Assembly (NCBI GenBank): GCA_002239025.1
Contig: MPNM01000020.1
Span: forward strand, 1 to 51,307
Length of the DNA stretch: 51,307 bases
Direction: 5' to 3'
From: Chloroflexi bacterium bin125
GTDB lineage: Bacteria > Chloroflexota > Dehalococcoidia > Bin125
A program made the position numbers and the translations under genes. Below, one piece after another: positions 7,784 to 16,940 of the stretch. The notes beneath the pieces are model-generated. The model was given only the letters and a program-made list of their open reading frames with translations. It had not been told where the DNA came from and did no database searches. How positions within the stretch are numbered: position 1 is the stretch's first letter; every line of letters starts with the position of its first letter.

Positions 7784-10700
7784 ATGCCTAACTTCGAGAT
7801 CCTAACTCAGCAGTTCGCTTCGCAGTGCGAGGCGAAGTACGCCAACCTCTATGGCGGGCAGGCTGAAGATCAGCTCAAACCGCTGGTTGGCGCTCTGTTG
7901 GAGGCGGTCGGCCCTTCTGTCAATCTGGGAGTCGAGTGGCGCTCCGAGGTCCACCCAGACGACGTTGATGGACGCCCAGACATGGGCGTGATTGCCGACA
8001 ACCTGCTCGTTGGACACATCGAACTCAAGGCTCCCGATGTCGGGGCGCGCCCAGAGCAGTTCACAGGTGCCAACCGGAAGCAGTTTCAGCGATTCTGCGC
8101 ACTGCCCAATCTGATCTACACCGACGGCACTATGTGGTCGCTGTACCGCAGCGGCGAACGGGTGGACAGAGTCGCGATCGCTGCCGACATCCGCGACGGG
8201 GCGCAAGGAATCCTTCCAGACAAGCTGGCAGACTTTCTCGCCCTCCTGATCGACTTTCTGCATTGGAACCCGGTCACCCCGACAAACGCCGCCGCGCTAG
8301 CGAAGTTCATCGCGCCGCTCAGCAGGATCCTGCGGGACGAAGTGAGCGCGGCGCTTGGGCGTGGGAACGAACCGATCTCCCAATTGGCGAATGAATGGCG
8401 CCAAACCCTCATGCCGGAGGTTAATGACGAGCAATTCGCAGACGCTTATGCACAAACGCTGACTTACGCTCTGCTGCTGGCTCAATTCGAAGGCGCGGAA
8501 TCGCTCAACCCCTTCGTGGCGGTCCCAACATTGCAGCGAGACCACGCTCTGCTCGCCGCAGCACTGCAGTTGCTCGAAGCTCCCGTAGTGCGCGAAGAGC
8601 TGCGCATGCCGATCGAACTGCTGGAACGGGCTATCGGCGCGATTGACGAAACACAGCTCGAATTCACCGGCGGTCACTGGTTGTACTTCTACGAGGATTT
8701 CCTGGCCGCCTACGATCCCAAGCTGCGTAAGGATCGCGGGGTCTTTTTCACACCGAACGAAGTCGTCGGATGCCAGGTCCGGCTCGCCGCCGAGCTCTTG
8801 CGCACGCGCTTCGGCAAAGCCGATGCATTCGCCGATCAAGCGGTGCATGTGCTTGATCCCGCTGTTGGCACCGGCACTTATCCGCTGGCGATCATCGACC
8901 ACGCCACTGAGACCATCGCCGAGAAGTACGGCCCGGGCATGGTCGAGGAGCGCATCTCCGACCTCGCCGACCGGCTCGAGGCCTTCGAGATTCTGGTAGG
9001 CCCTTACGCCGTTGCCCGTCTCCGGATCACGCAACGCTTGCACGAGGCCGGCGCGACCGCCAAAGCGGCCCGCGTCTATCTGGCCGACACGTTGACCTCG
9101 CCAAACACTGCCGAAGAGTTTTCGGCCTCCTTGCTGTCGCAGGCGATGACAGACGACCGCAAGGCTGCCCAGCAGGTTAAGAGCGAACGCAACATCACTG
9201 TCTGCATCGGTAATCCGCCCTACGACCGTGGCAAGAAGGGCGAATCCGGCAGCGCGGAAGGGACCGGGAACTGGGTCGTCCACGGCGACGGCACGCCAGA
9301 TGAGACGCCACTGCTTGAGTCGTTCACGGAACCGGTCAAGGAAGCGGGCGAAGGCGGACAGCTGAAGAACCTGTACAACTCCTACGTTTACTTTTGGCGC
9401 TGGGCGATGTGGAAGGTCTTCGAATCGCCCGACCACCAGGGCATCGTTACGTTCATCACGGCGTCGTCCTACCTACGCGGCCCCGCCTTCGCGGGGATGA
9501 GACGCGCCATGCGGAGGACGTTCGATGAACTCTGGATTATCGATCTGGAGGGCGACAACCTAGGCGCGCGGAAGACAGATAACGTATTCGCCATTCAGTC
9601 CCCGGTGGCTATCGCGATCGGCGTCCACAGCGCGGCGCAACGGCAGGCCGCACCCGCGCGGGTGCGCAAGGCCAAGCTCACCGGCAACTTGAAGGAGAAG
9701 CTCGCGAAACTCGACCAGATCGAGTCTTTCTCGGATATCGATTGGCGGGATTGCTCAGACGAGTGGGACGCTCCGTTCTATCCGGTTGGCAAAGGGGCCT
9801 ACTTTGACTGGCCTTCAGTAAACGACCTCTTTCCCTGGCAGCAGTCCGGCGTGAAGGCAGGACGAACTTGGCCCATCGCCGAGTCTCCCATACTTGCCGA
9901 GACTCGATGGAAACGATTGCTTTCATCTGAACAGAGCGAGCGCGTGGGCCTTTTCGTTAATCGCGCGACCGGGCGAAAGGCAGGAGACGAAGTCCGCTCG
10001 CTGACCAATCCGGTGAACCACCACACTGCGATCTCTATTGCGGCGGCTGACGAGCCGACTCCTCAGTCGGCGCGATATGGATACCGCTCGTTCGACCGAC
10101 AGCACATTCTGGCCGATGCCCGTTTGATGGACCGCCCAGGCCCGCCACTGTGGACAGCACACGGGGAGAGGCAAGTCTATCTGGTCAGCTTTCTGACTGA
10201 GGTAGTAGGCCGCGGACCCGCGGCGGTTGTTTCGGCTGCGATTCCCGACTTGCACTATCTGCGCGGGAGCTTCGGTGGGCAACACACTATTCCCCTCTAC
10301 CGCGACACCGACGCAACCTTGCCCAACGTCGCTCACGACCTGCTCGCTCTCCTGGGCGCGTCCGCCGAGGACTTGTTCGCCTACGTCTACGGCATCCTCG
10401 CGCAGCCGGCCTACGTGTTGCGGTTCTGGGACGAACTCGAACTGCCGCCGCCGCACGTGCCACTCACCAAAGACGTGGAACTCTTTGCCCACGTCGCGCA
10501 CCATGGACGCAAACTCATCCAATTGCACACCTACGGCGAACGCTTCGTCCCCGACGGTCAGCACTTAGACCTGAGCGGAACCGCCAGAAACACCAAGGCA
10601 GTCTCGCAGAGCGAGTATCCCAACTCGTTCCGCTTCGACAACAAGACCAAGACACTGCACGTCGGCGACGGCGAGTTCGGGCCGGTCGAGCCTGAGGTCT

Positions 10701-11029
10701 ACGGCTACTCCGTTTCGGGCTTGCAGATCGTCAAGTCGTGGCTGGGCTACCGCATGAAGGATCGCAAGGGCAGGAAGTCGTCGCCGTTGGACGACATACG
10801 CCCAGAGGTCTGGGCGTTCAGCGAAGAGTTGCTGCAACTGCTCTGGGTGCTAGAGCGGACCATCGCTATGCAGCCGGAGGGCAAGGTGTTGCTGGACAAA
10901 GTGTTGGCATCGGATTTGTGGACGGCGGACGAGCTACCAAAGCCAACAGGGGCTGAGCGACGACCACCGAAGGCTCAGCCTGCGGCGACGGAACAGCTCG
11001 ATCTATTGATATCGACTACAGAGGTGTGA
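7784..11029 (+). CDS. Type IIG-like restriction-modification enzyme, 1081 aa
   Basis: A single chain with nuclease, methyltransferase and specificity parts. Residues about 60-85 carry a PD-(D/E)xK nuclease motif (GRPDMGV, then GHIELKAPD). The N6-adenine methyltransferase core has motif I DPAVGTGT near residue 357 and motif IV NPPY near 477. The C-terminal 350 residues resemble the specificity domain of type ISP/IIG enzymes (SFGGQHTIPLYRD, EVYGYSVSGLQIVKSW). No helicase domain is present, so it should cut as a type IIG enzyme rather than a translocating type ISP one. The ATG at 7784 lies six bases after a TACCAT element, so the mRNA may be leaderless; the longer frame from 7721 lacks a better start. 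Every core motif is intact. Confidence 0.85.
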   Translation: MPNFEILTQQFASQCEAKYANLYGGQAEDQLKPLVGALLEAVGPSVNLGVEWRSEVHPDDVDGRPDMGVIADNLLVGHIELKAPDVGARPEQFTGANRKQFQRFCALPNLIYTDGTMWSLYRSGERVDRVAIAADIRDGAQGILPDKLADFLALLIDFLHWNPVTPTNAAALAKFIAPLSRILRDEVSAALGRGNEPISQLANEWRQTLMPEVNDEQFADAYAQTLTYALLLAQFEGAESLNPFVAVPTLQRDHALLAAALQLLEAPVVREELRMPIELLERAIGAIDETQLEFTGGHWLYFYEDFLAAYDPKLRKDRGVFFTPNEVVGCQVRLAAELLRTRFGKADAFADQAVHVLDPAVGTGTYPLAIIDHATETIAEKYGPGMVEERISDLADRLEAFEILVGPYAVARLRITQRLHEAGATAKAARVYLADTLTSPNTAEEFSASLLSQAMTDDRKAAQQVKSERNITVCIGNPPYDRGKKGESGSAEGTGNWVVHGDGTPDETPLLESFTEPVKEAGEGGQLKNLYNSYVYFWRWAMWKVFESPDHQGIVTFITASSYLRGPAFAGMRRAMRRTFDELWIIDLEGDNLGARKTDNVFAIQSPVAIAIGVHSAAQRQAAPARVRKAKLTGNLKEKLAKLDQIESFSDIDWRDCSDEWDAPFYPVGKGAYFDWPSVNDLFPWQQSGVKAGRTWPIAESPILAETRWKRLLSSEQSERVGLFVNRATGRKAGDEVRSLTNPVNHHTAISIAAADEPTPQSARYGYRSFDRQHILADARLMDRPGPPLWTAHGERQVYLVSFLTEVVGRGPAAVVSAAIPDLHYLRGSFGGQHTIPLYRDTDATLPNVAHDLLALLGASAEDLFAYVYGILAQPAYVLRFWDELELPPPHVPLTKDVELFAHVAHHGRKLIQLHTYGERFVPDGQHLDLSGTARNTKAVSQSEYPNSFRFDNKTKTLHVGDGEFGPVEPEVYGYSVSGLQIVKSWLGYRMKDRKGRKSSPLDDIRPEVWAFSEELLQLLWVLERTIAMQPEGKVLLDKVLASDLWTADELPKPTGAERRPPKAQPAATEQLDLLISTTEV

Positions 11030-11262
11030 GATTCGACTGACTGGTGGACGGCCGAGTCTCCGTTGTTGTCCTTAGCCAATGACTAGCGTGTCCTATCCCC
11101 GAGTTGTGGTGACAGGGGCGGGCCTGCTGAAATGAGCGGTCGGCGAACCCCGACGCTGGTTGCCGAAACGATGGCTGCACAGGTGCCCTCACCTCCCATC
11201 TGACTCCGTAGCAGGAGGGGGAACTCAGCCCTTTGCCCTAGCAAAATGGAACTGGAGCAGGC

Positions 11263-12612
11263 ATGACCACTGACATCGAGCAGGCGACCATGCGGTACTC
11301 AATCCAGGATGTGATCAAAATTCTGGAAAACGAGCCGGTTCGCCCCGACCACGTCGGCCAGTTCACGGTCGTACAAGTCATGAACCGCGTCTCGATCGCG
11401 CATCTCTCGATCGAGCGTGCGCTGAAGTTCCTCATTACACGAGCGGGCCGGCCGCTGACGAAGGAACATCACCTTGGAGATCGTCTTCGCGAACTGGCTC
11501 AACATGAACCGAGGTCGGCAGACTTCCTCAATCACGCGTTTCAGGTCGCCGTGCAGCACTATCGTCTCAACCCGAAGGCGGACAACATGGGCCATCTCAA
11601 GTCCCTCGAGTCCTACCTCGATGTTGCCGGCTCCGACCGTGCCTTCCAAGACTTGCGCTACTGGGAGCTTCACCAATCGCCCGACGAAGTATTGCTCCGC
11701 CGCCTCTATCTCGCACTGCACATAGAACTCCTTTACGCAGTGCTCGAGCTGCTTCGTGGGCGCCCGCCGACCGACACGGTCGCGATTAGGGTCGAACGAG
11801 CTGTGAAACAGGCCATGCAGCCCGCTTCCGAACTGGCCTGCTCCTCAGGAACCCCGCAGGAGGACTATGTCCGTTCCTACTTGGCGTGGCGCCGTGGTTT
11901 CGCCTCCTGGTGCGACGCACTGGCCGACGCTGTCCGAAGTAAGTTCACCAACGGTGATGGGTTCGCGAACGGCCTGGTCGTAAAGGCCTACCGTGAGCTA
12001 CTCGAATCCTCCGATCTGGCGGTGTCCTACTTCGCCGGAACGCTGGACGTGCTGCCGAGGCAGCCTCGGGATGTGATCCCGCCAGTTGAGTGGATCGAAA
12101 CCCCGCCTCAGCAAAGAGGATTCGTCAACGCTCCTTCTGGAGAACCGCTGGGAGAGATCGCACGCCGGTGGGACGGACTTTGGGATATCAGTCCGTTCCT
12201 GGAAGGGGCAGTAGGAGTGACTGCCAAGGCGGCGAGTCAGACGGACGCCCAGTGCTACCTGGCTGCGTTGTTCAGCCGAGTCGCCGAAATCACCGTGAAT
12301 GGTGAGCAGCGACGGCACAGGATCGTGACGGACGAGGTGACGCTTCTCGATTGGAGCCAGGCTCAGTTCGGCCATGCGGATGATCCGCCGACGAAAAACG
12401 CTACACAGTCTCACGAGGTCGTGTTCTGGGATGTCGATCATGGCCTCAAAGTCGATAACCGGATCAGCCTCAGGGTACGCAGAGAGATCGAACGGCCGTT
12501 GGTTCACGTGCTCGAGGGAGTGGTCACGATGGTCGAGGGACACGTGATCCGTCTTGTCGGAAGTTACGCAGATGAGGTCGATGAACCAGACTCATGTGAG
12601 CGGTCACCCTGA
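11263..12612 (+). CDS. Hypothetical protein, possibly HEPN-like, 449 aa
   Basis: It begins 233 bases after the type IIG gene on the same strand. Residues about 40-85 (RVSIAHLSIERALKFLI, then HHLGDRLRELAQHEP) have the helical pattern of HEPN domains, which are common in defence and toxin proteins. A clear R-x4-6-H catalytic motif is not obvious, so the assignment is tentative. The C-terminal 200 residues are beta-rich and unknown. There is no signal peptide. The start at 11263 is 13 codons before a second Met. It may act with the adjacent restriction enzyme, but only the position supports this. Confidence 0.6.
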   Translation: MTTDIEQATMRYSIQDVIKILENEPVRPDHVGQFTVVQVMNRVSIAHLSIERALKFLITRAGRPLTKEHHLGDRLRELAQHEPRSADFLNHAFQVAVQHYRLNPKADNMGHLKSLESYLDVAGSDRAFQDLRYWELHQSPDEVLLRRLYLALHIELLYAVLELLRGRPPTDTVAIRVERAVKQAMQPASELACSSGTPQEDYVRSYLAWRRGFASWCDALADAVRSKFTNGDGFANGLVVKAYRELLESSDLAVSYFAGTLDVLPRQPRDVIPPVEWIETPPQQRGFVNAPSGEPLGEIARRWDGLWDISPFLEGAVGVTAKAASQTDAQCYLAALFSRVAEITVNGEQRRHRIVTDEVTLLDWSQAQFGHADDPPTKNATQSHEVVFWDVDHGLKVDNRISLRVRREIERPLVHVLEGVVTMVEGHVIRLVGSYADEVDEPDSCERSP

Positions 12613-12616
12613 GCCA

Positions 12617-12874
12617 ATGCTCACGACCGCTAGCCGATGGGCGCCAAGCGCGGCATCCTTGTCGCTGTTCGCAGCCTTGACGGTCACCGCGTGCGAGGAA
12701 CCGAGCGCTGATCTGTTCTCGCAGCAAGCTGGACAACAACAGCAGCACTAACAGGAAGTGCCGAAGGCGCATGGGTTTGCTGAGCTCCGGATTCCGCCTG
12801 TAGATGTCGACGGACTTCAGACCAATGAACTGATGGAACTGCTGATGCACCGGCGTGCTGGCGGGTCCGCGTGA
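12617..12874 (+). pseudogene. Small lipoprotein gene with one nonsense codon
   Basis: The frame encodes a signal peptide with a VTAC lipobox (SLFAALTVTACEEPS), a Gln-rich stretch, and then, after an in-frame TAA at 12749-12751, a sensible continuation (QEVPKAHGFAELRIPPVDVDGLQTNELMELL when joined) to a TGA at 12874. The stop sits inside the Gln run and looks like a CAA-to-TAA change. The layout resembles the lipoprotein at 19356..19757. Confidence 0.45.
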
Positions 12875-12904
12875 GACAATTCGCGCTCTGTGGTAGTGGA
12901 GCAT

Positions 12905-13321
12905 ATGGAGGCGGACGGACCCGGCGAGTACGTGAGGATTCCGGCGGAAGTGAGCCTTAACAAGACGGTTCCGGTGGCGCTGCTGAACGCACTCAGATCA
13001 CACGGCCTGCCGTCTGCCGCCTACAAGTTTCGTTGGATTGACGAGTGGCGGACCGTCATGTTCGCGCCGCCCCAAGGGACCTGGAGTGGCACCTCCGCCC
13101 AAGCCTTGGTGATCGAGATCACACTCAGCGAGTCAACCAGCAGGAGCACACTGGCGACGACGCGGACAATGACGATGCATTTCGGTTCCTCTGGATCGCG
13201 CGAGTATCGCAGTGTTGCTGAGCTGCCGTGTTCCGGCGCCTTGAGACGTACCCGGCAAGCCAGCGACAGAGGCTCCGGCGGCTCGCCCTGGAGCTTGGGC
13301 TGGTCGGGGAGTTCGGGCTGA
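12905..13321 (+). pseudogene. Unknown ORF, probably frameshifted
   Basis: The first 80 codons from the ATG at 12905 look protein-coding (YVRIPAEVSLNKTVPVALLN, AAYKFRWIDEWRTVMFAPP). The composition then changes to low-complexity Ser/Arg/Gly, while another frame becomes better (DDADNDDAFRFLW, RLETYPASQRQRLRRLALELG). That suggests a frameshift near 13130. The family is unknown. Confidence 0.35.
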
Positions 13322-13808
13322 CTCGCCCCAGGTCGACCTGCCCTGGCCAGAACGACGGCGTGAGCGGGAGCTGCATTGGCGGAGCCGGACATTACGACAT
13401 TTGAGATCGCCGCCTTCGCTGAATTGGTGACTGCGCTGGATGTTGGGGGACTACTGATCCTTGGACTGTGAGGTCGTGCGGGCGGGAATTGAGCGACCAT
13501 CGCAACGGGACTCGGAACGTCTTGTAGCGCCGCCATATCTCTTGACAGTTCCGTACCCAAGACGAATGCCAAGCAGGCGAGTTTCGAGCGCAGTGCTGCT
13601 CCTTCCCCATGCTTCGGCCAACTGAGCATGGCGGATTCTGTACTCCCCTCTCGATTGGAATGCGACCCACCCAGCGGACACATCTCCCAAACATCGAGTG
13701 GACATACGCTTCCTGGCTGGCCGAAGGGGATCCCTGGGTTTGTCGCGAGATTCACAACTACTTTGATTCCACCAATCAGAATGCATCGAGTCTCCGTATC
13801 GTGTCCAT
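13322..13808. other. No supported gene
   Basis: Fragments of possible coding sequence continue from the broken ORF upstream, but no frame is open with a convincing start. The long minus-strand frame covering this stretch and the start of the next gene looks like a shadow frame. Confidence 0.4.
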
Positions 13809-14714
13809 ATGACACAGCACCGACCGCGGAGACACCACAGCGTGCCCAGCTTCTATCTGAAGGGCTTCGCCTTGCCATCCGGAAGCAAGAATGTCTCGTG
13901 GCAGATCTCCGCCTACAACCGGGAGACGGGGAAGACCCTCGCGAAGACGTCAATCGCGAATGTTCCCGTCGAAAACGACTTGTACAAGAACTGGGATGTT
14001 GATGAAGCTGACGCCTACCACGTGGAAATTGGGCTTGCCAAGCTTGAGTCGCGTGCTGCCGTGGCACTCAAGAATGCGACGGATCATGGGAAAGTGGAAG
14101 CAGCCGACATCCCCCTGATTCGTGATTTCCTCGTCTACACCTACGTGCGCACGACGGCTTATCGAAAGCATACGATCAGAGGTGCAGCCGAGTGGATTCC
14201 GAGCCGAGGCGTAGAGCAGGTCCGGGCCAAAGGCCCTCCGGCAGGGGCTGGCAAAGAATTCCGGGCTAGTTTTGATCCCTATCTCGATCTCATTGCCTCT
14301 GGGGAGGTCCGGATTGAGGAACATCCAAACTTTGGACTGCGAATGCAGTTTCCGCCCCCCGACGGGTTGTTCGATGGCCTAGCCTCAGGCTGGAACTATG
14401 TGGTGGTCTACGTGGGGGCGGATCGTCTCGTCACTTCCGACGTTCCGATCGCGCTGTACAGTCTAGCCGCCGATCATTTTGGAGTGATTCACGAGATTGG
14501 GCTCGCCAACGCAGACGAGTTGTGGATGCCGCTCGATCCGTCACACGGGCTACTCCTTAGCCGGGATTCTTCGTTGCCTCCTTGGCTTGGCTCCCTGTCT
14601 GAGGAAAGGGTGCGAGCCTGGAACAACGCGATTTCGGCTGCAAGTGATCGGTGGACCATCTGGCATCCCGAATCAGCGGCACTCAGATTCGTGGAGCTTC
14701 CTGGGATGAACTAA
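13809..14714 (+). CDS. DUF4238 family protein, 301 aa
   Basis: The N-terminus HHSVPSFYLKGFA (residues 8-20) is the signature of the DUF4238 family, usually written HYVPQFYLRNF. The family's function is unknown; members are common in genomic islands. The rest is as expected in length and pattern: a helical middle (IPLIRDFLVYTYVRTTAYR) and a C-terminal part (ADRLVTSDVPIALY, ELWMPLDPSHGLLLSRD) resembling the conserved TSDxP and PLxP motifs. It has no signal peptide, and the gene stands alone. Confidence 0.8.
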   Translation: MTQHRPRRHHSVPSFYLKGFALPSGSKNVSWQISAYNRETGKTLAKTSIANVPVENDLYKNWDVDEADAYHVEIGLAKLESRAAVALKNATDHGKVEAADIPLIRDFLVYTYVRTTAYRKHTIRGAAEWIPSRGVEQVRAKGPPAGAGKEFRASFDPYLDLIASGEVRIEEHPNFGLRMQFPPPDGLFDGLASGWNYVVVYVGADRLVTSDVPIALYSLAADHFGVIHEIGLANADELWMPLDPSHGLLLSRDSSLPPWLGSLSEERVRAWNNAISAASDRWTIWHPESAALRFVELPGMN

Positions 14715-14741
14715 CGCGTCATCGCGTCAACTCAACGCGAC

Positions 14742-14768
14742 GCACCCACGTTTGATGGGTGTCTTTCG
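14742..14768 (+). terminator. Weak hairpin after the DUF4238 gene
   Basis: CACCCA (14743-14748) pairs with TGGGTG (14756-14761) around a 7-base loop, followed by TCTTTC. The stem is short, but the position 28 bases after the stop codon fits a terminator. Confidence 0.35.
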
Positions 14769-15054
14769 AGGGGCATATGCGCTGCGCATCAGGCTTGGTG
14801 ATGTTGCAGGACGCATGTTCGTCGACTGCTATGTCCCCCAGGGTGCCCGATTCTCCGACGGAAGTGCCTGCCATCAACATTGTCGGGGGTCAGCAAATAT
14901 CTTCGCGCAACGGTTCTGTGAAAAAATGTAGACAACGACTGCAGTTATCCGAGCTGAGCGATGTGCAGGAATGACCTATTGTGCGAAACACTCGACGATC
15001 GACCCTGCGCACCCGGTATCAGGGACTGTGGAGCTTCTACCGTTGAGTCGACCC
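14769..15054. other. No supported gene
   Basis: An AT-richer stretch between the DUF4238 gene and the interrupted Uma2 gene. No convincing ORF is visible; the promoter of the Uma2 gene should lie here. Confidence 0.4.
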
Positions 15055-15228
15055 ATGCAGCCCAGCTTCGCACTAACAGGCTGCTGAACTACGGATGATA
15101 CGCGCCAGACCTGGCTATCTTCGGCGAGTAGGCGCAGGCTGAGCAGCGATCGACTGGAGGTCCTGTAGGTGAGAGGGCGGGATCCGGACCGCAGTTTCGA
15201 CACCTGAGGCCACGTCGGCGCGGTTCAG

Positions 15229-16338
15229 CTACGCGGCGGCCGCCTCGATGTTGGCGAGGCGAGTGAGGTTGTATGCCGCGGCGGTCAGTTCGAACCAAAG
15301 CTTGTTGTGGGCCCGGCCCAAGTAGCGCAGCTTGCCGCCGGCACCAACCGTCTTGATCCAGCCGAAGACCTCTTCGACGATCTTGCGCCGGCGCTGACTC
15401 TGGGCGTAGCCCGGATGCCGGGTTGTTCGGCCATCGATCGCGCTGCGCCGGCCGCGCTCGTTCTGCGCCACATGGGGCGTTACCCCCAGGCTGCGCAGGC
15501 CCCAGACGAAGTCCCGCGTGTCGTAGGCCCGGTCGGCGCCCAGCGTGGCCGGCCCCCGGACACTGCGTTCGAGCATCGTCAGGGCGGCGTCCCGTTCGGC
15601 GTAGCCGTCGGCCTCGGTCAGTTCGACATCGACCACCAGCCCGTGACGGTTCTCGGTCAGCACATGGCCCAGGTAGCAGAGCCTGGCCTCCTGCTGCTGG
15701 CCCTTGCGGTAGAGCCGCGCTTGCGGGTCGGTGGTCGAGGCGTGCGTGTCGCGACTGCGGCGCTCGCCCTTGAAGTCCTGGGGCCGGTTGCGACCGCCGC
15801 GCCGAGCATCATCCGGCGGCCACTTATCGCGCGGTCGATAGCTCTTGTGCGAGGCCCAGGCGTCGAGCAGCGTGCCGTCGACCGTGACGTGGTCTGGGGA
15901 GAGCAGCCGACGACCTCTGGCTTCCTTAACCACTTCCTTGTGCAGTACCCGGGCCGCGTCTGCCTCCATGAGCCGTTCGCGGTTCTACATGAAGGTCGTC
16001 GGATGGAATGGCTCGTCTTCCACCCCGCTTCAGGTGCGGGGCAGGCTGTTCAGGTCCAGGAACCACTTGAACAGCAGGTTGTAGCGCAGCTGCTCGCAGA
16101 ACTGGCGCTCCGAGCGGATCGTGAGGAAGGGCATCAGGAGACTCGACTTGAGCAGGTGTTCGGGCGGGATCGAGGGCCGCCCGTTGTCCGAGTAGATCTC
16201 GTCGAACAGCGGCGACATACGTTGCAAGGCCGAGTCAGCCAGGGGCTTGATCCGCCGCAGCGTGTGGTTCTTCGGGACGAAGCCGTCCGGCGTCAAGCCC
16301 AACATCATCGTCGCCTGCCGCTTACTCTCGCCGCGCAT
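15229..16338 (-). pseudogene. IS5-group transposase, full length but with two stops
   Basis: One frame of 370 codons runs from the ATG at 16338 to the TAG at 15229-15231 without any frameshift. The N-terminus RPSIPPEHLLKSSLL and SERQFCEQLRYNLLF is the DNA-binding part; THASTTDPQARLYRK, LGADRAYDT and KIVEEVFGWIKTV are DDE catalytic-domain motifs. The frame is broken only by a TGA at 16030-16032, inside a 24-bp palindromic insert, and a TAG at 15985-15987. If either stop is real, the protein is inactive. Confidence 0.85.
16024..16047 (-). repeat. 24-bp palindromic insert in the IS5 transposase
   Basis: On the minus strand eight codons (SLPRT-stop-SG) lie between Asn and Val-Glu-Asp-Glu-Pro. 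The copy at 47027..48070 has Asn-Val adjacent here. The arms CCCCGC and GCGGGG flank a loop with an in-frame TGA. Confidence 0.85.
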
Positions 16339-16940
16339 CGCAGACCTCCTTCGTCTATCGGTTCAGCATCTCTTTCATGATCTCAAACGTTCATTTTTCA
16401 GCAGCCTGCTAGAGCTGTGCAACCTGAACGAGACGGTGCCATTCGAGGTCGATGAGACAGGAGCACTAATCGCGGGTTCACCGAGGGGACCAACGAGCGA
16501 ATTGATGATGATCGAAATCGCACATCAACTGCTCGGGTGGATGGATGCAGACGGGGGAGACCTGGTCTTCGGCTCCGGCGCGTTGTTCGAGTTGCCAGAC
16601 AGTAATCGCAGATCTCCCGTCATCGCCTGGGTGAGCGGCTGATGGGGATCAATCTGTTCGACGGGGAATCATGGAGGGTACCGCCAGAATTTGTGGTTGA
16701 GATCTGGTCGCTGTCAGGCGACATTGACCGGCTGCATTCGAAGATGGAACTCTGGCTGCGCGACGGAGTGCAGTTGGGCTGGTTGGCGGATCCATTCGAT
16801 CAGAAAATCTGGGCATAACAGCCCAGCATCGAGCCGGTAGTTCTTGAGTGTCCAGAGGCGATGTCGGACGACGATGTATGAAAATTACATACCAAAGTAA
16901 CCAGGCCGGTCTGAGAGACTGACCGAGAGAGGAGGCTGAG

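Larger units (their letters stand above)
15077..16408 (-). mobile_element. IS5-group insertion sequence, 1332 bp (copy 2)
   Basis: The element begins CAGGCTGCTGAA at 15077 and ends with its exact inverse, TTCAGCAGCCTG, at 16408. It is flanked by CTAA on the left and CTAG on the right, matching the YTAR target preference of IS5. Removing the element restores a Uma2 reading frame. It encodes one minus-strand transposase, which carries two stop codons. Confidence 0.9.
15055..16868 (+). pseudogene. Uma2 family nuclease gene cut by IS5 and IS1595 elements
   Basis: Joining 15055-15075 to 16412 restores one frame that starts MQPSFALELCNLNE and continues to SPVIAWV. A one-base deletion near 16634 then shifts to the frame MGINLFDGESWRVPPEFVVEIWSL. 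The PPEFVVEI and KMELWLRDGVQLGWLADP motifs are typical of the Uma2 (DUF820) endonuclease fold. A TAA at 16813-16815 and loss of the tail at the left edge of the IS1595 element complete the damage. The IS5 element entered at codon 7. Confidence 0.75.

Noticed and set aside
8297-9436. Minus-strand ORF of 379 aa
   Set aside because: It is antisense to the methyltransferase core of the type IIG gene, whose motifs are clear.
9485-9507. Palindrome CCCCGC...GCGGGG inside the type IIG gene
   Set aside because: It lies within the normal coding of a conserved part of the methyltransferase, without an 8-codon insertion and without the CCTG lead of the 24-bp family.
7784-11029. BREX PglX or a type ISP enzyme
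   Set aside because: The protein has its own PD-(D/E)xK motif and no helicase, and no other BREX genes are nearby, so type IIG fits better.
13021-14067. Minus-strand ORF of 348 aa
   Set aside because: It overlaps the DUF4238 gene and the broken ORF before it, and is low-complexity Ser/Arg-rich, as shadow frames are.
15307-16380. Long plus-strand ORF of 357 aa
   Set aside because: It is antisense to the IS5 transposase and has no family resemblance; it is open because of the GC-rich codon pattern.
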